Part shown: piece after piece, positions 1-8,328 of the stretch
How positions within the stretch are numbered: position 1 is the stretch's first letter
How the letters are laid out: each line of letters opens with the position of its first letter
The notes under the pieces: model-generated
What the model saw: only the letters and a program-made list of their open reading frames with translations
What the model was told of the DNA's origin: nothing
Databases searched by the model: none
Translations under genes and position numbers: made by a program
Assembly: GCF_004771275.1 (NCBI RefSeq)
Contig: NZ_RQEV01000015.1
Location: 62,001-126,000 of the forward strand
From: Leptospira fluminis
Lineage (GTDB): Bacteria; Spirochaetota; Leptospiria; Leptospirales; Leptospiraceae
DNA: 64,000 nucleotides
Direction of reading: 5' to 3'

Positions 1-1002
1 CCCCTGGTATTCCTTCAAAATCGCAGCGCGGGACGTTTTGTCATGCAGATAATTCCAGGCGACAGTGACCGCGTCTTTGGCCGCGTCGCAGGACCGATTG
101 AGCAATTCGATAAAGGAATCGTTCCGAACCAGGGACGGGTCGGCGGGATAGGACCATTCCTTTTTTTCCTCGTTCATGATTCTCTTGTCTATATGTTCTT
201 TCAGGGGGAGCATGAGCACGGATGATTTTACCCTGTGAAAAGAGATCTTATCTAAAAAACTTAAGGCCGCCCGAACGAAGGAATTGCGAGAATCCAGATA
301 CCTGTGGAATTGCAAGTATCCCAAAAATGATTCGTTCAGGATATCGCCGGGAATGATTTTGTCTTCCGATCCGAGATAACTGGATCGGAATTTCTCGGGG
401 AAAGTCTCTTTTAATCCGTTCAGCCAGAAATGCCAAAGCATAGGATCCATTTTTCTTTTTCCGTCCTTGGCTTTATGGATCACGTCCACATGATGTACGA
501 AATCGTAGGCTTTAGGAGTCATTCCCCAGCGAAAGTCCAGCAACCAGGAGTCCAGAGCGAATTCCACCCTCATATGGTTGTATTGGGCGACGCTGCCTAT
601 CTCCTTGTCCGCACTGTAAAAATCTCCGGAAATGAAAAAGATGTATGGGTGAGTTACGATGTCCACAGCGCAATGAATGATATAGCCCAAGGTGAACGCG
701 ACGAATCTGTCCCTGTACAGACCTTCCTCCGTGGAAAGGATCCGATCCAAGAAGCTTAAGACCAGTTCGAATACTTTTTCGTGATGGCTGAGATCTCCCC
801 AACCTGTGGCTTTCTTCGTCCGACGCGGAGAAAGAATATGATAAAAATAAAAAATATCCGGAGCGATCGCTCCGATATTCGCGTATTTGCGCGTGCTTTC
901 CTCTCGGAGCAACTTCGCGATTTTCCTTTGCTCTTGGGTCCCGTGATCCAAGTGTTTGCAAACTTGAGAGAGGGCTTCCAGATGGGTGATTTTGCCTGCC
1001 AT
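1..1002 (-). CDS. Zinc-dependent phospholipase C-like protein (3' end cut by window edge)
   Basis: An open frame runs from ATG at 1002 to base 1 without a stop, giving 334 codons, so the C-terminus lies outside the window. The N-terminus starts MAGKITHLEA and carries the spaced His/Asp pattern of the zinc-dependent phospholipase C / S1-P1 fold (PF00882 type): H7, P48-D49, H55, H73-H74, and H110-xxx-D114-xxx-H118 in the segment YIIHCAVDIVTHPY. In that family these residues bind three zinc ions. No signal peptide is visible, so a cytoplasmic location or a non-lipase role is possible. Substrate is unknown. It is divergent from the decarboxylase gene starting at 1081, with 78 bp between the start codons. 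Confidence 0.75.
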   Translation of the reverse strand, partial: MAGKITHLEALSQVCKHLDHGTQEQRKIAKLLREESTRKYANIGAIAPDIFYFYHILSPRRTKKATGWGDLSHHEKVFELVLSFLDRILSTEEGLYRDRFVAFTLGYIIHCAVDIVTHPYIFFISGDFYSADKEIGSVAQYNHMRVEFALDSWLLDFRWGMTPKAYDFVHHVDVIHKAKDGKRKMDPMLWHFWLNGLKETFPEKFRSSYLGSEDKIIPGDILNESFLGYLQFHRYLDSRNSFVRAALSFLDKISFHRVKSSVLMLPLKEHIDKRIMNEEKKEWSYPADPSLVRNDSFIELLNRSCDAAKDAVTVAWNYLHDKTSRAAILKEYQG

Positions 1003-1080
1003 AATCGGAATTTTGCCTTTGAAAAAACCCGGACCGATCGGAAAGATGGCCTATAACTATCTAGAAAAGCCTCCATACGT

Positions 1081-2349
1081 ATGCAATCAATAGAAAATCT
1101 AAAATTTTTGACAAGATCGGAAGTTCGAAAAGTCGCGGAAACGTTCGGCACTCCCGTCTTCGTTTATACAAGGTCGGGAATCGAATCCAGCTGTGACGCG
1201 GCTCTCGCGTTTCCGAACGCCTTCGGGTTGACGGTTCGTTTTGCCATGAAAGCGAATCCGAACCGGACCATTCTGGAAATTCTGAAAAGAAAAGGAATCC
1301 AGATCGATGCCTCCTCCGAGCACGAAGTAAAGCGGGCCTTGGCCGCCGGTTTTCTACCCGCCGATATTCTGCTTACCTCCCAACAACTTGCCGCTTCCTT
1401 AAAGGACCTAGTGGAACAAGGCGTGCAGTTCAACGCCTGTTCCTTGCGCCAACTGGAGGAATTCGGAAAAATCTTTCCAGGCAGGGAAGTCAGCGTGCGC
1501 TTCAATCCGGGGCTGGGTTCGGGAGCGACGAAAAAGACGGATGTGGGAGGAAGAACTTCTTCTTTCGGAATCTGGCACGAGGAGCTAGAAAAGGTCCAGT
1601 CTCTGGTCTCTCGATATGATCTGAAGCTGTACCGCGTACACACCCATATCGGCTCCGGTTCGGATCCGGAGGTATGGAAGGCGGTGGCACAACATACTCT
1701 GGACATCGCTTCCAAATTTCCTTCTTGTCGGATCGTGAATCTAGGCGGGGGATTTAAGGTGGGAAGAATGAGGGAAGAAAAAACGACGGATCCTCAGGTC
1801 ATCGGCGTCCCCGTAAAGCAATTGTTCGAGACCTTTGCTGCCGAAAAAGGAACCAAGCTCCGCATGGAAATCGAACCGGGCTCCTTCCTGATGGTGAATC
1901 ACGGAGCGATTCTTTCCAAAGTGGACGATATCGTGGATACGGGCAAAGGCGGATTTACATTCGTGAAGCTGGACATGGGGATGGACGTAAATACGAGACC
2001 TGCGCTTTATGCGGCAAAGCATCCCTTGGTCGTGATTCCGGCTCGAGAGGAAGAGGAGAGAAAGACCGGCGACTTCGTTTACGTAGGACATTGTTGCGAG
2101 AGCGGGGATTTGCTGACCCAGGAAGAAGGCGGAGGACCTCTATCTAGAACCACCCAAGAGCCTAGGATCGGAGATTTCGTCGTGATGGAGGGAGCGGGGG
2201 CTTACTGTTCCTCCATGTCGGTCAAGAACTACAATTCCTATCCGGAGACTCCGGAGGTATTGCTGGATACGAACGGCGAATTCAAATTGATCCGCAAAAA
2301 ACAGAATCCGGAACAAATCGTTCAAAATGAAATCCTGGTTCCCCTCTGA
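1081..2349 (+). CDS. lysA: Diaminopimelate decarboxylase-type PLP enzyme
   Basis: A fold-III PLP-dependent decarboxylase of 422 residues. The PLP lysine is K57 in RFAMKANPN. The phosphate-binding glycines are in NLGGGF, an HIGSGSDP loop follows, EPGSF replaces the usual EPGR, and the second-subunit motif GHCCESGDLL corresponds to CESxD. The family decarboxylates meso-diaminopimelate to lysine. Ornithine/arginine and carboxynorspermidine decarboxylases share the fold, so the substrate is inferred. The ATG at 1081 has no strong ribosome-binding site (CCTCC lies just upstream), but homology begins within ten residues. The last 23 bases overlap the ispD start, suggesting translational coupling. 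Confidence 0.8.
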   Translation: MQSIENLKFLTRSEVRKVAETFGTPVFVYTRSGIESSCDAALAFPNAFGLTVRFAMKANPNRTILEILKRKGIQIDASSEHEVKRALAAGFLPADILLTSQQLAASLKDLVEQGVQFNACSLRQLEEFGKIFPGREVSVRFNPGLGSGATKKTDVGGRTSSFGIWHEELEKVQSLVSRYDLKLYRVHTHIGSGSDPEVWKAVAQHTLDIASKFPSCRIVNLGGGFKVGRMREEKTTDPQVIGVPVKQLFETFAAEKGTKLRMEIEPGSFLMVNHGAILSKVDDIVDTGKGGFTFVKLDMGMDVNTRPALYAAKHPLVVIPAREEEERKTGDFVYVGHCCESGDLLTQEEGGGPLSRTTQEPRIGDFVVMEGAGAYCSSMSVKNYNSYPETPEVLLDTNGEFKLIRKKQNPEQIVQNEILVPL

Positions 2350-3031
2350 GAATTTGTACATTCTACTGCTTTCCGGCGGGACAGGCACTAGGATGGGTTC
2401 CGGCGTTCCGAAGCAATTCCTAGAGCTCGAAGGAGAATCGCTGCTCTTACATAGCCTGAGATCCTTTCTAGACTGGGGAAAGTCCAAAAGCATCATCCTA
2501 GTTTCTCATCCGGATTATATGGAGCGGACGGAAAGGGTCTGTTCCCCGTACCTGCGGGAACGGGATCGGATTGTGGAAGGAGGAGCAACGAGGCACGGTT
2601 CCACTTTGGCCGGTATGGACTGCCTTCAAATTTCCGACGCGGATATCGTTTTGGTTCACGACGCCGCTCGTCCTTTCGTTTCCGCCGCCGACTTGGATAG
2701 GCTTTCCGTTGCGGCGGAAAGTTACGGAGTTTCCACATTAGCGGATCGAAATTATGAAACCGTTTTGGAAGAGGAAACGAAAGGAATTCGGTTTTTGGAT
2801 CGGAACAAAATCTGGTTCATGAAAACTCCCCAAGCGATTCGCGGAGATCTTTTGAAGCGTTTGCCAAGGGAATCGCAAGCGGAAGAGCCCACCGATTTAT
2901 GCACTTGGGCGCAAAAATCGGGAATTCCGGTGAAATTAACGGAATCCCATCCGTACAATATCAAAATCACCCGCCCGGAAGATTTGGAACTTGCCGAGGC
3001 CCTTTATCCTCTGTTTCGAAAAGTGAAATAA
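2327..3031 (+). CDS. ispD: 2-C-methyl-D-erythritol 4-phosphate cytidylyltransferase
   Basis: IspD joins CTP and methylerythritol phosphate to CDP-ME, the third step of the non-mevalonate isoprenoid pathway, in the cytoplasm. The 234-residue length matches the family. The nucleotide-binding signature near residue 15 reads LLSGGTGTRMGSGVPKQF, and the second motif VHDAARPF lies near residue 108. A late KITRPEDLELAE segment is also typical. The start codon lies inside the upstream decarboxylase gene (23-base overlap), so the two are probably co-translated. tRNA-Leu follows 70 bp downstream. Confidence 0.92.
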   Translation: MKSWFPSENLYILLLSGGTGTRMGSGVPKQFLELEGESLLLHSLRSFLDWGKSKSIILVSHPDYMERTERVCSPYLRERDRIVEGGATRHGSTLAGMDCLQISDADIVLVHDAARPFVSAADLDRLSVAAESYGVSTLADRNYETVLEEETKGIRFLDRNKIWFMKTPQAIRGDLLKRLPRESQAEEPTDLCTWAQKSGIPVKLTESHPYNIKITRPEDLELAEALYPLFRKVK

Positions 3032-3101
3032 TTTCCTCCGAAAATCCGTTTCTGGAATCGCTTGACGTCAAGTATTCTCGAAGGATCCTGGCTTTGATCC
3101 C

Positions 3102-3183
<82 letters not shown>

Positions 3184-3370
3184 GTGCTTCCGTCGGAAGT
3201 ACGTATGGCCGCGGCTTGCAGCCCGGGCTGCTTCGGGTTCGCGGAGTCCCGCTCATCCAACGCGATCCTTTTTTCCTTCCCTGAATCTCACTCTAAATCC
3301 AGTGTTGAACAGGCCCTGCACATTTCTCACGGGGAGAAAATCGCGTTTATCGAAGAGGAAAAATACATAC

Positions 3371-3395
3371 TATAATACATATAATTATATGTATT
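3371..3395 (+). promoter_or_regulatory. Toxin-antitoxin promoter with overlapping palindromic operator
   Basis: A perfect TATAAT hexamer at 3371-3376 is overlapped by a perfect 22-bp palindrome at 3374-3395, whose left half is AATACATATAA. No good -35 hexamer was seen. The site lies 34 bp before the ATG of the BrnT-like gene. Type II toxin-antitoxin operons are normally repressed by antitoxin binding to palindromes in their promoter, so this is the expected operator. The function is inferred from position and symmetry. Confidence 0.65.
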
Positions 3396-3429
3396 GATAG
3401 GGATTAAATATAACGTATCTTATATATGG

Positions 3430-3711
3430 ATGGAGGTTGAGCGGGATCCTGCAAAGAATGAAGAAAATTTACGGGAACATGGAATCGATTTCTCTGAAGC
3501 TCAGCGAGCATTTTTAGATCCCAATAGAGTCATTACTCTGGATGTTTCTCATTCTTTAGATTCCGAAAAAAGATATTTCCGTTTTGGTCTTATTGATTCA
3601 TACGTATCGACCGTAAGGTTTACAATTAGAAACGATAAAATTCGAATCTTTGGGGCAGGCTATTGGAGACAAGGTCGGAAAATTTATGAAAAAGAAAACA
3701 AAATACATTGA
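3430..3711 (+). CDS. BrnT-family toxin-like protein
   Basis: A 93-residue protein beginning MEVERDPAKNEENLREHGIDF, the BrnT opening (E/W-DPAK-N-xx-KHG-xxF), followed by the usual DPN..D.SH..D.EKR.F core. BrnT is a RelE-fold ribonuclease toxin. The ATG at 3430 was chosen on this homology; an in-frame TTG at 3394 would add 12 unrelated residues. Oddity: the family's conserved IRIISAR segment reads IRIFGAG here, so the Arg of that motif is missing and activity may be altered. The 3' end overlaps the antitoxin-like gene by 26 bases. Base composition is clearly more AT-rich than the neighbours, suggesting transfer. Confidence 0.72.
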   Translation: MEVERDPAKNEENLREHGIDFSEAQRAFLDPNRVITLDVSHSLDSEKRYFRFGLIDSYVSTVRFTIRNDKIRIFGAGYWRQGRKIYEKENKIH

Positions 3712-3892
3712 TGTGCCGGCATTGATATCGTCTTCAATCAAATCCTCTACTGTATTAGAAGATTTCCTTCCTCCTCCGAACAAGCTTGTTTTAAAAGAGG
3801 ATAATTCTAAAATGACTATAGTCTTAAGCAAGAAGAGTATTTCTTTTTCTAAGGATTTTGGCATATCCGAAGAGGAATTTCTTAATTTATAA
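3686..3892 (+). CDS. Short BrnA-like antitoxin, apparently truncated
   Basis: A 68-residue protein starting MKKKTKYIDVP at ATG 3686; an in-frame ATG at 3650 lies deep inside brnT. The middle, DFLPPPNKLVLKE followed by KMTIVLSKKSISF, resembles the linker and first part of the ribbon-helix-helix domain of BrnA/CopG antitoxins. The protein then stops at EEEFLNL, without the second helix and long C-terminal helix of that domain. It overlaps the BrnT-like gene by 26 bases, and its stop overlaps the VapC start by one base (TAATG). It may neutralise either toxin, both, or neither. The antitoxin call rests on position plus partial similarity. Confidence 0.55.
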   Translation: MKKKTKYIDVPALISSSIKSSTVLEDFLPPPNKLVLKEDNSKMTIVLSKKSISFSKDFGISEEEFLNL

Positions 3893-4290
3893 TGCGTTAT
3901 TTATTAGATACTCATACCTTACTATGGACTATCGGCGATTCCAAGCAATTAAGCAGACAAGCGGTCGAGATTATTGAAAATCAGGACAATCAGATTTTTG
4001 TTAGTTCGATTTCTTTATGGGAAATATCGTTAAAATTCAGGTTAGGAAAGTTAAATCTTTCCGGAATCAAACCGGAAGATATCCTGAATTACATTGGGAA
4101 ACTAAATATTCATTCCGTCGAACTTAGCCCTGAAGAAGCCTCCTCATATCATAAGTTAAAGGAAAATTTTCATCGGGATCCTTTTGATAGAATGATTATC
4201 AGGCAGTGCATTTCCAAAAAATACATTTTGATCTCGAAAGATTCCATGATGAAAAAGTATAAGACCGCCGGTTTAAAAGCGATCTGGTAA
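3892..4290 (+). CDS. PIN-domain ribonuclease toxin (VapC-like)
   Basis: A 132-residue PIN-domain protein opening with RYLLDTHTLLW. The conserved acidic residues that bind Mg2+ in VapC ribonucleases are visible: D6, E44 (SLWEIS), D96/D99 (RDPFDRMI) and D117 (SKDSMM). It belongs to the DTHTLLW subgroup, usually partnered by a small Phd or AbrB/RHH antitoxin. Here the only upstream candidate is the truncated BrnA-like protein, whose stop codon overlaps this start by one base, so translation is probably coupled. AT-rich like the two genes before it. No transcription terminator was seen after it. Confidence 0.85.
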   Translation: MRYLLDTHTLLWTIGDSKQLSRQAVEIIENQDNQIFVSSISLWEISLKFRLGKLNLSGIKPEDILNYIGKLNIHSVELSPEEASSYHKLKENFHRDPFDRMIIRQCISKKYILISKDSMMKKYKTAGLKAIW

Positions 4291-4315
4291 GGCTTTCGGC
4301 CGTTGCCCTTCTAAA

Positions 4316-4732
4316 TCAGTTGGCTTCAGTGTATTTTCGGAAATTGTCGAGTATAGCTTGCCAACCGCCTTTCTGCATTTCGATCGGGTTCTCCGTTTCA
4401 GGATCGAAGCTAACCGTCACATGGGTTTTGTGATCTTTATTTTCAAAGTCTACGGTCGCCTTTCTGCCGTCCGCCATCGTGTAGCTAAAATTCTTCTGAG
4501 GACTGATCGCATCGTAGGTCGCTTCAAACTCGAAGCCGAAACTTCCGTCTTTGGCTTCCATTCTCGCGCTATACTTGCCGCCCGGCCTCATGTCGTTTTT
4601 AGCCCAAGGGCATTGCCAATCGTCGGAAGCGAAATTCCATTTAGTGATATGTTGCGGATCGGTATAGTAATCCCAGACTTTTTTAATATCTGCTGCAATC
4701 GTAGATTGAACGATGATTTGTTTTGAGTCCAT
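4316..4732 (-). CDS. SRPBCC-fold protein, AHSA1 family
   Basis: A 138-residue START/Bet v1-like protein. MDSKQIIVQSTIAADIKKVWDY is the usual AHSA1 entry strand and helix, followed by WNFASDDWQCP, GGKYSARMEAKDG, and the C-terminal helix GWQAILDNFRKY. Family members bind hydrophobic ligands or modulate Hsp90, and the ligand cannot be told from sequence. The start at 4732 fits the fold boundary; an ATG at 4756 would add eight residues, and neither has a clear ribosome-binding site. It converges with the VapC-like gene, with 25 bp between the stops. Confidence 0.75.
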   Translation of the reverse strand: MDSKQIIVQSTIAADIKKVWDYYTDPQHITKWNFASDDWQCPWAKNDMRPGGKYSARMEAKDGSFGFEFEATYDAISPQKNFSYTMADGRKATVDFENKDHKTHVTVSFDPETENPIEMQKGGWQAILDNFRKYTEAN

Positions 4733-4784
4733 TTTGAGAAATCTATCGGATTTCATTTCCGGTGGGAAATCATTTTCTATAAAA

Positions 4785-5627
4785 TTAAAGGTCGTTTGTT
4801 GAAAAATGAGAAATTCGATTTTCTCTTTTTCGAAACAGAAATATCGAGGTTGCGATCCCGACGATGGTGATCGTAATTCCCATGCAATCTAACCAAAACG
4901 GTTGTAGGAGTCCGTTCTGCATCGATTCCCCCGTATAACCGACGATCTGTATTCCTAAACCGAATTTTACGAAAATCGGAAACCCGTTAAAGACCATATG
5001 GGCTAAAATCGGTTGGGCCAAGGATCCGGTTTTCTCCAAGAGCCACGCAAAATAAAATCCTACGATCCCCGCTCCTATGAATTGCCAAGGATTCAAATGC
5101 AGGATTCCGAACAGTAGGGAAGTCCAAAGGGCGGCTTTTATAAAAGAATAATTCCCCCGAAGGCCGCTCCAGATCAATCCCCGAAACAGAAACTCCTCGG
5201 TAAACGGCGCGACTACCATAAGGGCGATGGAAGTTCCCAAAAGGTCCTCGTCGGAAAAAAGACGATTCAGCATTTCCAGGATAAAATCGGGTTTGGGCAA
5301 TACCAGGGAAAAAAGGTTGTCGATTTCCGAAATCGTAATAGTCCATCCGATACACGTCAACACGACAGTCAGAGATTCCGGAACGCTAGCTTTCCGAACG
5401 GAAAACACCTCCCGAAAAGGCCGTTTCGTAAAGTACCAACCTGCGAGTGCCACGGCTCCGATCGAAAGAGTATTCGTAATTCCTAATAAACTTGTTTCGC
5501 TTAAGCGAAGGCCTATAATCGGTCCGATCCTATGCAATAAAAAGCCGATCAAGAACGTGGCGACGATCGTAGCGAATACGATGAAAATCGCTCCTGGAAG
5601 AGCGGGAAAAATCCACTTTTTTGTCAT
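4785..5627 (-). CDS. CPBP-family intramembrane metalloprotease
   Basis: A 280-residue polytopic membrane protein. The three signatures of the CPBP (Abi/CAAX protease-like) family are present in order: EEFLFRG (EExxxR), the FGILH segment with the second metal-ligand His, and HMVFNG (HxxxN). Eukaryotic relatives remove CAAX tails; most bacterial members have unknown substrates. The start MTKKWIFPAL at 5627 was chosen because a hydrophobic segment begins right after it. Upstream in-frame codons encode low-complexity basic sequence and overlap the next gene. It lies in a row of minus-strand genes. Confidence 0.82.
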   Translation of the reverse strand: MTKKWIFPALPGAIFIVFATIVATFLIGFLLHRIGPIIGLRLSETSLLGITNTLSIGAVALAGWYFTKRPFREVFSVRKASVPESLTVVLTCIGWTITISEIDNLFSLVLPKPDFILEMLNRLFSDEDLLGTSIALMVVAPFTEEFLFRGLIWSGLRGNYSFIKAALWTSLLFGILHLNPWQFIGAGIVGFYFAWLLEKTGSLAQPILAHMVFNGFPIFVKFGLGIQIVGYTGESMQNGLLQPFWLDCMGITITIVGIATSIFLFRKRENRISHFSTNDL

Positions 5628-5665
5628 GACGAATGTTCTTATATTTAAGATTTGTACGGGTTCTT

Positions 5666-6094
5666 TCAAACGGGCAATTCTATGCTTCCGTCTTTTCTCA
5701 TCGGAAAGTGAGGATTCCAAGCGACCTCCCACAGAAAATCGTCCGGATCCGCAAAGTAACCGGAACGCCCTCCCCAAAAAGCGTCGTGAGCGGGTTTCAG
5801 AATCTTTCCGCCCGCTTTTCGGACGAATTCCAAAGTTTCATCCACATCTTCCTTCTTTCTGACGTTATGGGCTAAGGTGAATCCGTGAAAACCGCTTCCT
5901 TTAGAGGAGACTTCGGCGTCCTTTGCCAATTCCTCTTTCGGAAACAGAGCCAGAACGATTCCACCCGTACGGAAGAAAGCTATAGCAGCTTCGCTAGCGC
6001 TAGATAAAGGCCATTGGAGACCGTCCTGATAAAATCGAACGGATTTCTCCAGGTCGGAGACTCCGAGAGTGACGATGCTGATACGGGGTTCCAT
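5666..6094 (-). CDS. VOC (glyoxalase/bleomycin-resistance) family protein
   Basis: A 142-residue vicinal-oxygen-chelate protein. It opens RISIVTLGVSDLEKSVRFYQDGLQWP, the first beta-alpha-beta unit, and ends with a second repeat containing GRSGYFADPDDFLWEVAWNP. The latter carries the usual metal-binding Glu, in the WEVAW strand. Family members include glyoxalase I, dioxygenases and resistance proteins; the substrate is unknown. The start at 6094 (MEPRIS) matches the family boundary. A membrane-protein gene ends 13 bp upstream of it (6108). Confidence 0.82.
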   Translation of the reverse strand: MEPRISIVTLGVSDLEKSVRFYQDGLQWPLSSASEAAIAFFRTGGIVLALFPKEELAKDAEVSSKGSGFHGFTLAHNVRKKEDVDETLEFVRKAGGKILKPAHDAFWGGRSGYFADPDDFLWEVAWNPHFPMRKDGSIELPV

Positions 6095-6107
6095 AGATTC
6101 AATTTTC

Positions 6108-6800
6108 CTAAACTTTCTTTTTAGCAATGCGTTTTGTGTCCAACCATCCGCCTAAGATCGCGATCAGGAAATACCCGAAAAGCGCCTCGAACGAAAATTC
6201 GGGTATGCTTTGAGGCGGAGGTAAAAACGGTGTAAGAACGGCCAAGACGATAAGGAAAACGGCGAAGATCTGCATTCCGTATTTTCCCGCAAAATCCGTT
6301 CCGGGAGAAGTAGCGCGAAAATATAGAATCAACCCTAAGATCGTAAGCACCGACTCCAAGAAAATGGAGAACCATTTATAATGCCAAAGTCCTAGACCGA
6401 TCTTGGGACCGGAGTCCAGAAAGATCGGAAGGTCGGGGGTGTGCATCGCGAGGTCCGCAAAGTAATGTGAAAAAACGGAAAGTCCGACGATCAAGGAAAT
6501 CCTGTTTTTCGTTTTCTCTTCGTACGGTTTCTTTTGAAGGATCACATACTTAAGCGCAAAGAAAACAAATATACTCCAGCCGATTGTAGCCGCTAGGCTA
6601 TGGGTGTAAGGCATGAAATAGAGTTCGTAAGGATTCGTTTCGGTGAATCCGGGGATGAACCTCACTTTCTCCCAACCGAAGAGGATGAAAGTCATGAACA
6701 ATATATCGACGAATTGGACGCCGATCAAGGTGGTCCAGAGTGGCGTTTCGGGTTCCGCTTTTTTTAATGCAAAAGAAACGCTGTAATGACCGATGAACAT
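6108..6800 (-). CDS. Polytopic membrane protein, possibly metal-dependent hydrolase-like
   Basis: A 230-residue protein with about six hydrophobic segments. The N-terminus MFIGHYSVSFALKK, an Asp in IGVQFVDILF, and the conserved-looking SHYFADLAMHTPDLP segment are arranged like YdjM-type membrane-bound metal-dependent hydrolases (GH...D...H). That relationship is a weak inference. It could equally be annotated as a conserved leptospiral membrane protein. Downstream is the VOC-family gene on the same strand, 13 bp away. Confidence 0.6.
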   Translation of the reverse strand: MFIGHYSVSFALKKAEPETPLWTTLIGVQFVDILFMTFILFGWEKVRFIPGFTETNPYELYFMPYTHSLAATIGWSIFVFFALKYVILQKKPYEEKTKNRISLIVGLSVFSHYFADLAMHTPDLPIFLDSGPKIGLGLWHYKWFSIFLESVLTILGLILYFRATSPGTDFAGKYGMQIFAVFLIVLAVLTPFLPPPQSIPEFSFEALFGYFLIAILGGWLDTKRIAKKKV

Positions 6801-6923
6801 CTTCTCTTCTCCAACTTGGAAATCGTCTTCGTCGTAGAAGCAAAGATTTATCGACTACGCCAAAGTTGGCAACAGGGATTCTCGTCGGATTTCCGGAGGG
6901 GCAGGTTTTCGGCGGTGAGAGAG

Positions 6924-7592
6924 TTAAATTCCTTCCGTAGAAGAATATTTTTGTCCGTCTTCCAGCTTCGCGATCAGCCTATTTTCCCGATCCTGAAAGG
7001 CCTCTATAAACGGATTCAGATCTTTGATCTTGCTCGATAGATTATAACCCGCTTCCATCGTATCCACAAGAGAAGTGGCCCCGACCATGGAAGCGGCCAC
7101 TTTGATCGGAGCCATGATCAGCTTTACCATAGGAAGTTTGGAAAGGGAAAAAAAGAAGCGAAGCGTTTCTCCCACCATTCGGATCTGTTCCCGTCTATCG
7201 TCGTATCTTCCGACTTCACCCATCGCCGCGTATAGACATTCCTGTCGGATAGTTCCGTCTTCCAACAAATGATTGTCCAATACGATTCGTGCCGTGTCGA
7301 AATCCAAGGAATCCGTGATTTTATTCAGGAGAATGATCTGATGTATGTTGTCGGTCATTGCCTTGCCGGCGACCGTCTTTAATTTTTCGTAAAGATTCTC
7401 CAACGCGTTATCCCGCTCTTCCTTATTTGCGGGCGCATAGAGATTGTTCTCGAAAAAATGCGGGATTCCGTCGTAGCCTTTGATCGTCGTGAGAAGATCG
7501 GAATAAGTACCGCGTAAGCGGACGATCGTGGATCTGACTACGGCGAGACGAACTGGTTCGAGTTCCTTCAGATCCATTTCTGTTAGCAACAC
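6924..7592 (-). CDS. Conserved hypothetical protein, FFLEELY-motif-like
   Basis: A 222-residue, mostly helical soluble protein. The pattern IVRLRGTYSDLL then FFENNLY, ERDNALENLYEKL and DSLDFDTARIV resembles the FFLEELY-motif family of unknown function (aromatic pair plus acidic-LY, then a spaced LD motif). That family link is from memory and tentative. A Gly/Ala-rich stretch near residues 150-185 could contact membrane. The start is uncertain: GTG 7592 has a GGGGG run about five bases upstream, while ATG 7577 lacks a clear site. The 67 bp downstream to the SPOR gene hold no evident signal. Confidence 0.6.
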   Translation of the reverse strand: MLLTEMDLKELEPVRLAVVRSTIVRLRGTYSDLLTTIKGYDGIPHFFENNLYAPANKEERDNALENLYEKLKTVAGKAMTDNIHQIILLNKITDSLDFDTARIVLDNHLLEDGTIRQECLYAAMGEVGRYDDRREQIRMVGETLRFFFSLSKLPMVKLIMAPIKVAASMVGATSLVDTMEAGYNLSSKIKDLNPFIEAFQDRENRLIAKLEDGQKYSSTEGI

Positions 7593-7659
7593 TTGGGCCC
7601 CCGTAGCACGCGGGTCAATTAGAAAAAAGACCCGAGAAAGATTCTTCGGAACCTTTCTT

Positions 7660-8328
7660 TTACTCCTTTGTGATTAGAGCGTTTCCTCTTAAGTTAGACG
7701 GAAGTTTTTTCATCGAACCGTCAGCTTCTTCGCGGGAAGAAAAGTTTCCCATCCGAACCGTATAATAACCATTCTTCGTTTTTTTTACGTAAGACTTTCC
7801 GCCCAAAGAGGATTTTAATTCGTCGGCTTTTTCTTTCCCTTTGAAGGCGGCTACCTGGACGTAAAATCCCGCCTCGTGTTTGCGGGGAGATTTATGTGCG
7901 ACGGAAGAAGCGCCGCCTTTTTTGGAATCCTTTTCTCTTTTGACGATTTTTTTCTCTTTGTGAGGTTCGCTGGGAGCTTCCGGAGCTAGTTTTGCGGGAT
8001 CTTCTTTTTTGGATGCGGTCTCCGCGCGTAGATCTACGACTTCCGTTCCCGGAGGAAGATTTCGGAATTTGATCTCTTCTTCCTTAGGAGGATTTCCCGA
8101 GGTAATAGAGTTGGATGCAACCGGCGTCGGTTGTACCGAGGTCGGAACTGCGGAAGAAGAAGGTTCAAGTCCCTGGTTCAGAGAAAGATCTTCTTGTACA
8201 TGTCCTTTTTTTCTTCCGATAGAAACTCCTAAGAAGAAAAAAGAAAAGAGAAGTGCGATTAAGAACATGGATAAGAGTGCGATTCTCTTGTTGTCCAGAT
8301 TGATTACGTAGAATACTTTTTCCTTCAT
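7660..8328 (-). CDS. SPOR-domain envelope protein
   Basis: A 222-residue protein with one N-terminal membrane helix (about residues 16-36, ALLSMFLIALLFSFFFLG). A Pro/Ser/Lys-rich linker follows, then a C-terminal SPOR domain (about 148-222) opening GFYVQVAAFKGKEKADELKSSL and containing GYYTVRMGNFSSREEADG. SPOR domains bind glycan strands stripped of stem peptides and are common in septal proteins, so a periplasmic role in cell division or wall remodelling is likely. Its ATG overlaps the coaE stop by four bases (ATGA arrangement), so the two are co-translated. Confidence 0.88.
   Translation of the reverse strand: MKEKVFYVINLDNKRIALLSMFLIALLFSFFFLGVSIGRKKGHVQEDLSLNQGLEPSSSAVPTSVQPTPVASNSITSGNPPKEEEIKFRNLPPGTEVVDLRAETASKKEDPAKLAPEAPSEPHKEKKIVKREKDSKKGGASSVAHKSPRKHEAGFYVQVAAFKGKEKADELKSSLGGKSYVKKTKNGYYTVRMGNFSSREEADGSMKKLPSNLRGNALITKE

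Noticed and set aside
3218..3231. Palindrome GCAGCCCGGGCTGC just after tRNA-Leu
   Set aside because: It is perfect but short, without a T-run or nearby start codon. It could be a processing or termination remnant, but nothing supports a function.
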